A DNA stretch of 16,261 nt from an uncultured Collinsella sp. (GTDB lineage: Bacteria; Actinomycetota; Coriobacteriia; Coriobacteriales; Coriobacteriaceae): assembly GCA_902492855.1 (NCBI GenBank), contig CABUMU010000040.1, positions 1-16,261 of the forward strand, given 5' to 3'. The notes beneath the pieces were generated by a model that searched no databases, was not told the DNA's origin, and was given only the letters and a program-made list of their open reading frames with translations. Below are positions 7,672 through 14,164 of the stretch, in pieces. The position numbers and the translations under genes were made by a program. The stretch's first letter is position 1, and each line of letters starts with the position of its first letter.

Positions 7672-7759
7672 CCGCAGCACGCCGCGGTTTCGGTAAACGA
7701 TGCCGGTAATAGCCTCGAAATAATCGAGCGTTTCAGCCGCACGGACGCATACGAGCGTC
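7649..7759. promoter_or_regulatory. Divergent control region with short repeats
   Basis: The space between recJ and the BASS transporter holds several short repeats: an exact 9-bp inverted pair (7649-7657 CCGTGCGGC and 7736-7744 GCCGCACGG), a direct repeat CGGACGCA (7659-7666 and 7742-7749), a dyad CTCGA-5 nt-TCGAG (7714-7728) and a dyad GACGC-6 nt-GCGTC (7744-7759). They are plausible operator sites. I could not find a good plus-strand promoter for the transporter. Confidence 0.35.
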
Positions 7760-7808
7760 TAGCATATCCATACAAACGAGTTCGCGGATAAAGGGAGTCA
7801 CGGGACAT

Positions 7809-8807
7809 ATGAAGCAATGGACTGGACTGGGAAAGTTCCTCGCGGGGCATATGCAGGTCATCGTTCCGATTTGCGTGGCGCTCGGCGTGCTCTTTCCCCA
7901 GCAGATTGGCGTGCTCAAGCCCATTGTTCCCGCCCTCTTCGCCTTTATGACGTTTCAGGGTGCGCTCAGCAACACCTTTCACCAGGTAGCCGAGGTGTTC
8001 CACCGTCCGCTGCACCTGATTCTGGCGTTGTTGGTCTCGGCGGCGCTTATTCCCATCGCGGCCTACGCCATGGGATCGTTGTTCTTTGGTTCCAACCCCA
8101 ACCTTGTCTGCGGCATCGTGCTCGAATACAGTGTGCCCGTGGCAGTCACCGCTTTTATGTGGATCAGCATGTTCGGCGGCAACGGCCCGCTCGCGCTCAC
8201 CATCATCCTGACGTCCTCGGTCATCTCCCCTGTGACGATTCCGCTTACGCTCAAGCTCCTGCTGGGCGCCACCGTCTCGATCGACGTGCCGAGCATGATG
8301 CAGAACATGGCCTTTATGATCGCCATCCCCGCCGTGCTCGGCATCGTGATCAACGAGCTCACGCGCGGATGGGGGCACGAAAAACTCTCCCCCGCGCTCT
8401 CGCCCGCCTGCAAGTTCATGATGATGGGCGTTATCGCCTCCAACTCCACCGCCATGAGCGAGTACGTGCTGCACATGAACGCGGTGCGCTTGGAAGTCGC
8501 CCTCTTTATTTTGGTCTTCGCCATCAGCGGCTTTGTCGTCGGCATTCTGGTCGCCCGCGCGCTGCATCTGCCATATAGCGAAACGACCACCATGTGCTTT
8601 ACCTGCGGCATGCGCAATATCTCTTCGGGCGCCGTCATCGCCACGCAATACTTTCCGGGCGAAGTTGTGTTTCCCGTCATGTGTGGAACGTTGTTTCAGC
8701 AGGTGCTCGCCTCGCTTATCGGACACTTCTTTGAGCGTCTGACCGGCGAGGAGCGCGCCGCCCAGCGCAAGCGGGTCGAGGCCGGCCGCGATGCAATGGC
8801 GCGCTAA
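7809..8807 (+). CDS. BASS-family (bile acid:sodium symporter-like) transporter
   Basis: Integral membrane protein of 332 residues, almost wholly hydrophobic, with about nine or ten membrane spans, matching the bile acid:sodium symporter (SBF/BASS) family. Family-like stretches are LEYSVPVAVTAFMWISMFGGNGPLALTIILTSS (about 105-137), where a crossover motif and sodium-site residues lie in relatives, and CGMRNISSGAVIA (266-278), like the G-M-x-N helix near the second crossover. The tail (310-332) is charged and cytoplasmic. Bacterial members carry bile acids, pantoate, pyruvate or other organic anions, so the substrate cannot be read from sequence; a bile-acid role is only a guess from a gut lifestyle. 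The ATG at 7809 follows GGGAG at a rather long spacing of 11-12 nt. It is the only plus-strand gene between 1 and 16069 and is divergent from recJ. Confidence 0.83.
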   Translation: MKQWTGLGKFLAGHMQVIVPICVALGVLFPQQIGVLKPIVPALFAFMTFQGALSNTFHQVAEVFHRPLHLILALLVSAALIPIAAYAMGSLFFGSNPNLVCGIVLEYSVPVAVTAFMWISMFGGNGPLALTIILTSSVISPVTIPLTLKLLLGATVSIDVPSMMQNMAFMIAIPAVLGIVINELTRGWGHEKLSPALSPACKFMMMGVIASNSTAMSEYVLHMNAVRLEVALFILVFAISGFVVGILVARALHLPYSETTTMCFTCGMRNISSGAVIATQYFPGEVVFPVMCGTLFQQVLASLIGHFFERLTGEERAAQRKRVEAGRDAMAR

Positions 8808-8812
8808 ACCGT

Positions 8813-8850
8813 CCGCAGTGTGCGGGCGCTCACTTTACGATGTGAGCGCC
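8813..8850. terminator. Tandem hairpins between convergent genes
   Basis: Two stem-loops follow the transporter stop: CCGCA-GTG-TGCGG (8813-8825) and a 9-bp perfect stem GGCGCTCAC / GTGAGCGCC (8825-8833 with 8842-8850) with an 8-nt loop. The stop codon of the opposing gene (8835-8837) lies in that loop, so the hairpin overlaps the ends of both transcripts. Neither strand shows a T-tract, so this may block RNA decay or rely on Rho rather than being a classical terminator. Confidence 0.5.
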
Positions 8851-9635
8851 TCCAGATGTGCGCGGAATCGCTCCGCATCGACATCGAGCGTGGTCTCAGC
8901 ATTGACCTGAGCCAGCCGATACCCGACAAAGTAGGGTGAAACCACCCAGCGCGGAAGCACCTTGGCAATGGTCCGGCCGTCCATGTGGTAGAAGAACAAG
9001 TTGTACGACTCTGCGCGACCACCATGGTGCTCGTTCAGGATATAGCGCAGAGCTACCTGAATCGCATCGGCGAAGAGGTCCGTCTCGGCTTGGTCTCGCG
9101 CGCCATCGCTGGCGGCGATTCCCTGCGGGGCTGAAACATTGACCTCAAAGAACCCCATAATCGGTTCGGTTGAGATGTTGACCGCAACCCTTCCCCTCTG
9201 CCAAACATCGATGCCTTCAAAGTTGGCTGAGGTCAGCGCCGCATAGCCGTCCTCCTGTTCCAAGCCCACAATCTGCATGTGTGGATGGACGAGGCTGCCG
9301 CCCGAAAGCGGACCCTTGTTCTTGTACATGAGCACGCTTCGATACTGCTGCGAATCGATCATCTGCTGCCAGCAATCCAGAGCAAACCTCATCACATGGT
9401 GGAGTTCATCCGGCTTATAGGTCACCAGGTCGGCATCGTGATCGGCCGACTCGATCAGCACGGTTTGACGGGTGGCGCGCAGGGTCTTGAACTTATTCTC
9501 GAGCCAGATACAGTCACCATCGCGCTGGATGATGTTGGCAAGTCCCTCCGTGTCGCAAAAGGGGCACGCGGTGCCAGGGCGACGATTATCGTCGGGCTTA
9601 CCGCTCGCCTGCTGAACGTCAAATACCAGCGCCAC
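8835..9635 (-). CDS. GalT/HIT-like protein, DUF4931 type
   Basis: A 266-residue cytoplasmic protein resembling galactose-1-phosphate uridylyltransferases and the DUF4931 family within the HIT superfamily. Visible features are CPFC (24-27), which binds zinc in GalT relatives, NKFKTL (47-52), and GGSLVHPHMQIVG (112-124), whose H-P-H-x-Q carries the nucleophilic His of nucleotidyl transferases. It is shorter than true GalT (about 340-350), and a Leloir role is not supported by neighbours. It starts with GTG at 9635, 8 nt after GGAGG, which lies inside the last codons of cutC; only 3 nt separate the cutC stop and this start, so the two are translationally coupled. It probably transfers or hydrolyses a nucleotide-phosphate bond; the substrate is unknown. 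Confidence 0.8.
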   Translation of the reverse strand: MALVFDVQQASGKPDDNRRPGTACPFCDTEGLANIIQRDGDCIWLENKFKTLRATRQTVLIESADHDADLVTYKPDELHHVMRFALDCWQQMIDSQQYRSVLMYKNKGPLSGGSLVHPHMQIVGLEQEDGYAALTSANFEGIDVWQRGRVAVNISTEPIMGFFEVNVSAPQGIAASDGARDQAETDLFADAIQVALRYILNEHHGGRAESYNLFFYHMDGRTIAKVLPRWVVSPYFVGYRLAQVNAETTLDVDAERFRAHLEALTS

Positions 9636-9638
9636 GGG

Positions 9639-10316
9639 TTATACCTCCAGCGGCACGATCTTGGTGCCATGGAGCTCGGAGACGCCTAGCGCCGCCGCGA
9701 CCGCGTCGCGATTTGCCGTAGTGATGCCGCCGCCGGGAAGGATGGTCAGGCGGTCTCCCGCACACTCGATAAGACGCGACAGATGCTCCAGGTTGTCCTC
9801 GATCGGCGTGCCGGCGGCACCGCCGTGCGTCAGGATGCGCGTAACGCCGCAATCGGCGAGTGTGTCGACGGCATCGAGTTGAGCCTCGGGCGAGAGCTGG
9901 TCAAACGCCATGTGAAAGGTGATGTCGATGGGCTCACGCTTGCATTCCTCGGTCGCGCAGCCCGCGGCCATCACGAGGGCGCCCAACGTAAGCTCGTCGA
10001 GCGCCCATCCGCCAGCGCAGGGCTTGCAGCAGCCAAAGACCAAGCCGTCAACGCCCGCACTCACGGCAAGGCCCAGGTCCATCTCCATCATGCGCAGCTC
10101 GTCTTGGTTGTAATGAAAGTCACCGCCACGCGGGCGAATCATGCACATCACTCGCGCGTCATGCTCGTGAGCATAGCTGACTGTAGCGCTGATAACGCCG
10201 GCAGAAGGCGTGGTGCCACCAACGGCAAGGTTGTCGCACAGCTCGATGCGCTTTGCACCGACATCGATAGCTGCCGGCACCCGCTCAAAGTTCTCGGCAC
10301 AAAACTCGTACAGCAT
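9639..10316 (-). CDS. cutC: CutC family TIM-barrel protein
   Basis: CutC-family protein, historically linked to copper tolerance, though its enzyme activity is unsettled. The 225-residue product is close to family length (about 210-250) and shows ELCDNLAVGGTTPS (25-38), the hallmark MIRPRGGDFHYN (59-70), FHMAFD (134-139), ILTHGGA (161-167) and ILPGGGI (192-198) along a TIM barrel. The ATG at 10316 is chosen over upstream in-frame starts because the protein there begins like other CutC proteins (MLYEFCAENFE) and GGGGG lies about 7 nt before it. Oddly, it has ten cysteines, including Cys96, Cys97, Cys100, Cys120 and Cys125 around an apparent insert in the barrel. It is the first gene of a coupled pair with the GalT-like gene. 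A GTGACA -35-like box exists upstream without a good -10. Confidence 0.88.
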   Translation of the reverse strand: MLYEFCAENFERVPAAIDVGAKRIELCDNLAVGGTTPSAGVISATVSYAHEHDARVMCMIRPRGGDFHYNQDELRMMEMDLGLAVSAGVDGLVFGCCKPCAGGWALDELTLGALVMAAGCATEECKREPIDITFHMAFDQLSPEAQLDAVDTLADCGVTRILTHGGAAGTPIEDNLEHLSRLIECAGDRLTILPGGGITTANRDAVAAALGVSELHGTKIVPLEV

Positions 10317-10374
10317 AGATAGACCCCCAAAGACAACAGATGTTTTCCGACGGGCATTGTCACACATCCCCATG

Positions 10375-10443
10375 AAGTTGCGGTGGAATAGGGACTGTTT
10401 TGGCGTCTAGCGCCCCCATTTAGTCCCTATTTCACCGCAACTT
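10375..10443. repeat. 69-bp palindromic element (22-bp arms)
   Basis: Arms at 10375-10396 (starting AAGTTGCGGTG) and 10422-10443 (ending CACCGCAACTT) match at 21 of 22 positions as an inverted repeat. The 25-nt loop contains a smaller GGCG / CGCC dyad. It lies between the terminator of the liv operon and cutC. It has no coding content and resembles an intergenic palindromic repeat or a very small non-autonomous (MITE/REP-like) element. No second copy is visible in this window, so mobility or genome-wide repetition is untested. Confidence 0.75.
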
Positions 10444-10480
10444 AAAAGGGGGCGCTGACCGGGATAGCCAGCGCCCCTTT
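10444..10480 (-). terminator. Intrinsic terminator of the liv operon
   Basis: On the minus strand, just after livF, a 9-bp GC-rich stem (GGGGCGCTG at 10449-10457 with CAGCGCCCC at 10469-10477) closes an 11-nt loop and is followed by CTTTT. This is the classical shape of a Rho-independent terminator for livKHMGF transcription, ending next to the palindromic element. Confidence 0.85.
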
Positions 10481-10490
10481 GTTGAATGGA

Positions 10491-11204
10491 TTAACCGCCC
10501 AAGTAAGCCTTGCGCACGTTGTCGTCGTGCAGGAGCTCCTGGCCGGTGCCGGTCATGGTGATCTTGCCGGTCTCGAGCACGTAGCCGCGTGTAGCGATGG
10601 AAAGTGCCATCTGCGCGTTCTGCTCGACCAGAAGCACCGTGGTGCCGGCCTTGTGCAGGTCCTCGACGATCTGGAAGATCTGCTCAATCAGAATCGGCGC
10701 CAGACCCATGGAGGGCTCATCGAGCATGAGCAGCTTAGGGTTGCTCATAAGGGCGCGGCCCATAACGAGCATCTGCTGCTCGCCGCCCGAAAGGGTGCCG
10801 GCGACCTGGCGACGGCGCTCCTTTAGGCGCGGGAACTGCTCGTAGACGCGCTCGAGGCCCGGAGCCACCGTGGACTTGGGCTGCGTATAGGCACCCATTT
10901 CCAGGTTCTCCTCGACCGTCATCTGCAAAAAGGCGCGACGGCCCTCGGGAACCTGAGCCAGGCCCTTGCCCACCAGCTTGTCGGCAGGCGTATGGGTAAT
11001 GTCCTCGCCCATAAACTTGATGGAGCCGGTCTTGGAACGCAGCAGGCCCGAGACGGTCTTAAGCGTCGTGGACTTGCCGGCGCCGTTGGCACCAATCAAG
11101 GCCACGATCTCGCCCTCGTTGACGTTAAAGGAGATGTCCTTGATGGCGTGGATGGCGCCGTACCAGACGTTGATGTTGTAGACGGAAAGCATCGGCTCTG
11201 CCAT
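10491..11204 (-). CDS. livF: Branched-chain amino acid ABC transporter, ATPase LivF
   Basis: One of two ATPases that power the LIV importer; peripheral, on the inner face of the membrane. The 237 residues equal the usual LivF length. Walker A GANGAGKST (38-46), Q-loop region near 84 (AQVPEGRRAF, typical of LivF), signature LSGGEQQ (138-144), Walker B LLMLDEP (158-164) and switch His replaced by the LivF-typical Gln in VEQN (193-196) are all visible. The start codon directly follows the livG stop with no gap (TAA-ATG), and its GGGGAG ribosome binding site lies in the end of livG, so translation is coupled. Last gene of the operon. Confidence 0.95.
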   Translation of the reverse strand: MAEPMLSVYNINVWYGAIHAIKDISFNVNEGEIVALIGANGAGKSTTLKTVSGLLRSKTGSIKFMGEDITHTPADKLVGKGLAQVPEGRRAFLQMTVEENLEMGAYTQPKSTVAPGLERVYEQFPRLKERRRQVAGTLSGGEQQMLVMGRALMSNPKLLMLDEPSMGLAPILIEQIFQIVEDLHKAGTTVLLVEQNAQMALSIATRGYVLETGKITMTGTGQELLHDDNVRKAYLGG

Positions 11205-12065
11205 TTAGTTCTCCCCCTTATCCTGCTTGCCCAGATATGCCTCGATAACGGCGTCGTTGTTCTGGATCTCCTCGGCCGTACCCTTGGCAATGACCTTGCC
11301 AAAGTTGAGCACGCAGATGCCCTCGCAGATGTTCATAACGAGCGACATATCATGCTCGATAAGCATGATGGCGATGCCGAAGGTGTCACGAATCTTGACG
11401 ATGTTCTCCATAAGCTCCGCGGTCTCGGACGGGTTCATGCCGGCGGCAGGCTCATCGAGCAGCAGCAGCTTGGGGTTGGTGGCAAGCGCGCGGACGATCT
11501 CCAGACGACGCTGTGCGCCGTAAGGCAGCGATCCGGCCTGCTCGTTTGCCAGATGCTCCATATCAAAGATGGACAGCAGCTCCATGGCGCGCTCGTGAGC
11601 AGCCTTCTCGTGCTTCCAATACGTCGGCAGGCGCAGCACGCCCTCAAAGCCGGAGTAACGCTCCTGGTTATGCAGGCCGACCTTGACGTTATCCTCCACC
11701 GTCATGGTGTTGAATAGGCGAATGTTCTGGAAGGTACGGGCAATACCCATGCGGTTGACCTGGTAGACCGACTTGCCCGAGGTGTCCTCGCCGTCGAGCA
11801 GGATGGTGCCATGCGTGGGCTGGTACACCTTGGTGAGCAGGTTGAAGACCGTGGTCTTGCCGGCGCCGTTGGGACCGATCAGACCGGCGATCTCGGTCTT
11901 GCCGATAGTCAGGCTAAAGTCGTCGACTGCCTTAAGGCCACCGAACTCAATGCCCAGGTGGATGCACTCGAGTGCAGGGCGCTCGCCCAGGTCACGATCG
12001 GGAACGATGGCGCCAGAAGGATACGGGACCATCTTGCCCTTCTTGAACTCAAATTTACTGGGCAT
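11205..12065 (-). CDS. livG: Branched-chain amino acid ABC transporter, ATPase LivG
   Basis: Second ATPase of the LIV importer. In the 286-residue product: Walker A GPNGAGKT (64-71), Q-loop RTFQNIRLF (110-118), signature LPYGAQRR (180-187), Walker B LLLLDEP (200-206) and switch His in IEHDM (236-240). About 30 residues precede the usual LivG start (ALECIHLGIEFGG), making it longer than the typical 255. The ATG at 12065 is chosen because AGGAGG lies 9 nt before it; longer in-frame starts lack such a site. It overlaps the livM end by 11 nt, a sign of coupling. Confidence 0.93.
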   Translation of the reverse strand: MPSKFEFKKGKMVPYPSGAIVPDRDLGERPALECIHLGIEFGGLKAVDDFSLTIGKTEIAGLIGPNGAGKTTVFNLLTKVYQPTHGTILLDGEDTSGKSVYQVNRMGIARTFQNIRLFNTMTVEDNVKVGLHNQERYSGFEGVLRLPTYWKHEKAAHERAMELLSIFDMEHLANEQAGSLPYGAQRRLEIVRALATNPKLLLLDEPAAGMNPSETAELMENIVKIRDTFGIAIMLIEHDMSLVMNICEGICVLNFGKVIAKGTAEEIQNNDAVIEAYLGKQDKGEN

Positions 12066-13134
12066 CGGCTGCCACCTCCTTCTTGGAAGCAAAGCGGTCC
12101 TTGACGCGACCGAAGAACGCCTTGAGCTGCGGGTTGTTGGTAAAAATCATGACCAGGATCAGCACGATGGCGTAGATGAGCATGCGGTAGTCCGAGAACT
12201 GACGAAGCAGCTCGGGAAGCACCGTGAGCAACGCCGCCGCGATGACGGAACCGCGCATGTTGCCCAGGCCGCCCAGGACCACGAACACCAGGATGAGGAT
12301 CGACGTGTTGAAGTCGAACTTGGTGGCGGAGAGCTGCGAGAAGTTACCGCCGAAGAGAGCTCCGGCAGCACCGGCGAGGGCAGCGGAAACCACGAAGGCG
12401 ATCATGCGGTACTCCGTGACGGAGATGCCTACGGACTCGGCTGCAATCTTGTTATCGCGCACGGCCATAATGGCACGGCCGGTACGGCTGCGGACCAGGT
12501 TGAGCACGATCACGAGTGCGACCATGACCAGGATGGCACCGGCGAGGAAGGTCGAGTACGTCGACACGCCCGAGGCGCCCTGGGCGCCCTTGATGATGGC
12601 GGTGCCGTCCTCGAGCAGGTGCAGGTCGTCGATCGTAGAGTTGCCCGTGATGTTAAAAATCACGTGCAGGCCGCGGGAGTCGACGCCCACAATGAGGCAG
12701 GTGACGATCTCTTTGATGATCTCGCCAAAAGCCAGGGTCACGATGGCCAGATAGTCGCCGCTCAGGCGCAGGACCGGGATACCAATCAAGAAGCCCAAGA
12801 TGGCAGCGGCGATAGCGCCGACCACAATGCTGATGATCAGACGCATCGGATCGGACGGAACGGCGCTCTCCAGCGCGACGGCGGTGACGATGCCCGTGTA
12901 GGCACCGACGCTCATAAAACCCGCGTGGCCCAGCGACAAGTCGCCCGCGATGCCGACGACGAGGTTGAGGGAAATGGCCATGACGATATAGGCCGTGATG
13001 GGAACCAGCTGACCGGCGATCATGCGCGGAATCATGTGGTTAGACTGCATAAAGAACACGATGGCGAAGGCCACGATGCACATGGCGTACGTGACAAAGT
13101 CGTGACGCGTCTGCTTGTCTTTAAGAAACTTCAT
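12055..13134 (-). CDS. livM: Branched-chain amino acid ABC transporter, permease LivM
   Basis: Membrane permease of 359 residues with about nine or ten hydrophobic spans, partner of LivH. The family stretches are LVVGIAGDLSLGHAGFMSVGAY (N-terminal third) and the cytoplasmic coupling loop RAIMAVRDNKIAAESVGIS, where the ATPases dock, followed by LGGLGNMRGSVIAA. A loop of about 40 polar residues in the middle (SRGLHVIFNITGNSTIDDLH and following) would face outward. ATG at 13134 is preferred (AGGTGA just before it); GTG at 13143 is an in-frame alternative adding three residues and directly follows the livH stop. It overlaps livG by 11 nt. Confidence 0.93.
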   Translation of the reverse strand: MKFLKDKQTRHDFVTYAMCIVAFAIVFFMQSNHMIPRMIAGQLVPITAYIVMAISLNLVVGIAGDLSLGHAGFMSVGAYTGIVTAVALESAVPSDPMRLIISIVVGAIAAAILGFLIGIPVLRLSGDYLAIVTLAFGEIIKEIVTCLIVGVDSRGLHVIFNITGNSTIDDLHLLEDGTAIIKGAQGASGVSTYSTFLAGAILVMVALVIVLNLVRSRTGRAIMAVRDNKIAAESVGISVTEYRMIAFVVSAALAGAAGALFGGNFSQLSATKFDFNTSILILVFVVLGGLGNMRGSVIAAALLTVLPELLRQFSDYRMLIYAIVLILVMIFTNNPQLKAFFGRVKDRFASKKEVAADAQ

Positions 13135-13143
13135 AACGCTCAC

Positions 13144-14025
13144 CTACACCTTCTCGGGGACGTACTTGCCCAAGAGGCCGGCAGGCTTGACGAGCAGGAC
13201 GATGATCAAAACACCAAAGACGATGGAGTTGGCAAGGCTCGTGGAAATGTAAGCCTGCGCCATCGCCTCGATGATGCCGATGAGAATGCCACCGACAAAG
13301 GCACCGGGGATGGAGCCGATGCCGCCGAAGACGGCGGCGTCGAAGGCCTTGATGCCAGGCATGGCACCCGTCGTGGGCTGCAGCACCGGCGAGTAGGAGC
13401 ACAGGAGCACGCCGGCGATGGCGGCAAGCGCCGAGCCGATGGCAAACGTCATCGAGATGGTGCGGTTGACGTTGATGCCCATGAGCTGAGCGGCGGCCTT
13501 GTCCTCGGACACGGCGCGCATGGCCTTGCCCATCTTGGTCTTACCTGTAAAGAACATCAGGCCGGCCATGATAACCAGGCAGGCGACGATGGTGACGAGC
13601 GAGACGGCGCTTACGTTGAACTTGGCCAAGAACTCCGGCACCTGGAAGGTGACGAGCGAAGTGAAGTTCTTGGGCGTGGCGCCCCACAGAAGCTGCGCGG
13701 CGTTCTGCAGGAAGTAAGACACGCCGATGGCCGTGATCAGAACGGCCAGCGGGCCTGCTTGGCGCAGCGGCTTATAGGCCAGACCCTCAATGAGAACACC
13801 GAGAACCGTGCAGACCACACAAGAGAGAACTACAGATGCCCAGCCCGGGAGGCCGAGATACGACGTGGCGCAGAACGAGACATAGGCACCGACCATGATG
13901 ACGTCGCCGTGAGCGAAGTTGAGCATCTTGGCGATACCGTAGACCATGGTGTAGCCCAACGCGATGATGGCGTAGACGCTGCCCATGGACAGGCCGTTGA
14001 CCAGGTATTGGATAAAGACCGTCAT
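13144..14025 (-). CDS. livH: Branched-chain amino acid ABC transporter, permease LivH
   Basis: Membrane permease of 293 residues, the standard LivH size. Family signatures: NGLSMGSVYAIIALGYTMVYGI near the N-terminus, KMLNFAHGDVIMVGAY, the coupling loop KAMRAVSEDKAAAQLMGINV and AFDAAVFGGIGSIPGAFVGG toward the C-terminus. The ATG at 14025 lies 9 nt after AAGGGGG and gives the normal LivH N-terminus; the open frame upstream to 14118 is not family-like. It is the second gene of the operon, 139 nt after livK, and livM follows with essentially no gap. Confidence 0.93.
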   Translation of the reverse strand: MTVFIQYLVNGLSMGSVYAIIALGYTMVYGIAKMLNFAHGDVIMVGAYVSFCATSYLGLPGWASVVLSCVVCTVLGVLIEGLAYKPLRQAGPLAVLITAIGVSYFLQNAAQLLWGATPKNFTSLVTFQVPEFLAKFNVSAVSLVTIVACLVIMAGLMFFTGKTKMGKAMRAVSEDKAAAQLMGINVNRTISMTFAIGSALAAIAGVLLCSYSPVLQPTTGAMPGIKAFDAAVFGGIGSIPGAFVGGILIGIIEAMAQAYISTSLANSIVFGVLIIVLLVKPAGLLGKYVPEKV

Positions 14026-14072
14026 GTTCCACATCCCCCTTTCGAATAGGTTTCCAGTTGATGTATGAAAAC

Positions 14073-14133
14073 GGGACGTTACATCGTCCCTAGATACCAA
14101 GCAAGCAGGGAAGGCCAAAACCTCCCCTGCTTG
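14073..14133 (-). terminator. Two stem-loops between livK and livH
   Basis: Reading the minus strand after livK, first comes a 9-bp perfect stem with a 14-nt loop (CAAGCAGGG 14102-14110 with CCCTGCTTG 14125-14133), then a 6-bp stem GGGACG / CGTCCC (14073-14078, 14085-14090) followed by GTTTTC. Their position suggests a partial terminator or a 3'-end stabiliser that makes more binding protein than membrane parts, as is common for importer operons. T-tracts are weak. Confidence 0.55.
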
Positions 14134-14164
14134 GGATCAAAACCGCTCTATGTAAGGCGGCCAA

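Noticed and set aside
7644..8726. A 360-codon minus-strand frame opposite the BASS transporter
   Set aside because: It is an antisense shadow of a membrane protein, giving a charged His/Asp/Gly-rich product without recognisable motifs.
11773..14049. A 758-codon open frame on the plus strand opposite livG, livM and livH
   Set aside because: It is the mirror of three clear genes with strong G/C third-position bias. Its product is low-complexity and rich in Asp, His, Gly and Glu, with no domain, and no ribosome binding site supports it.
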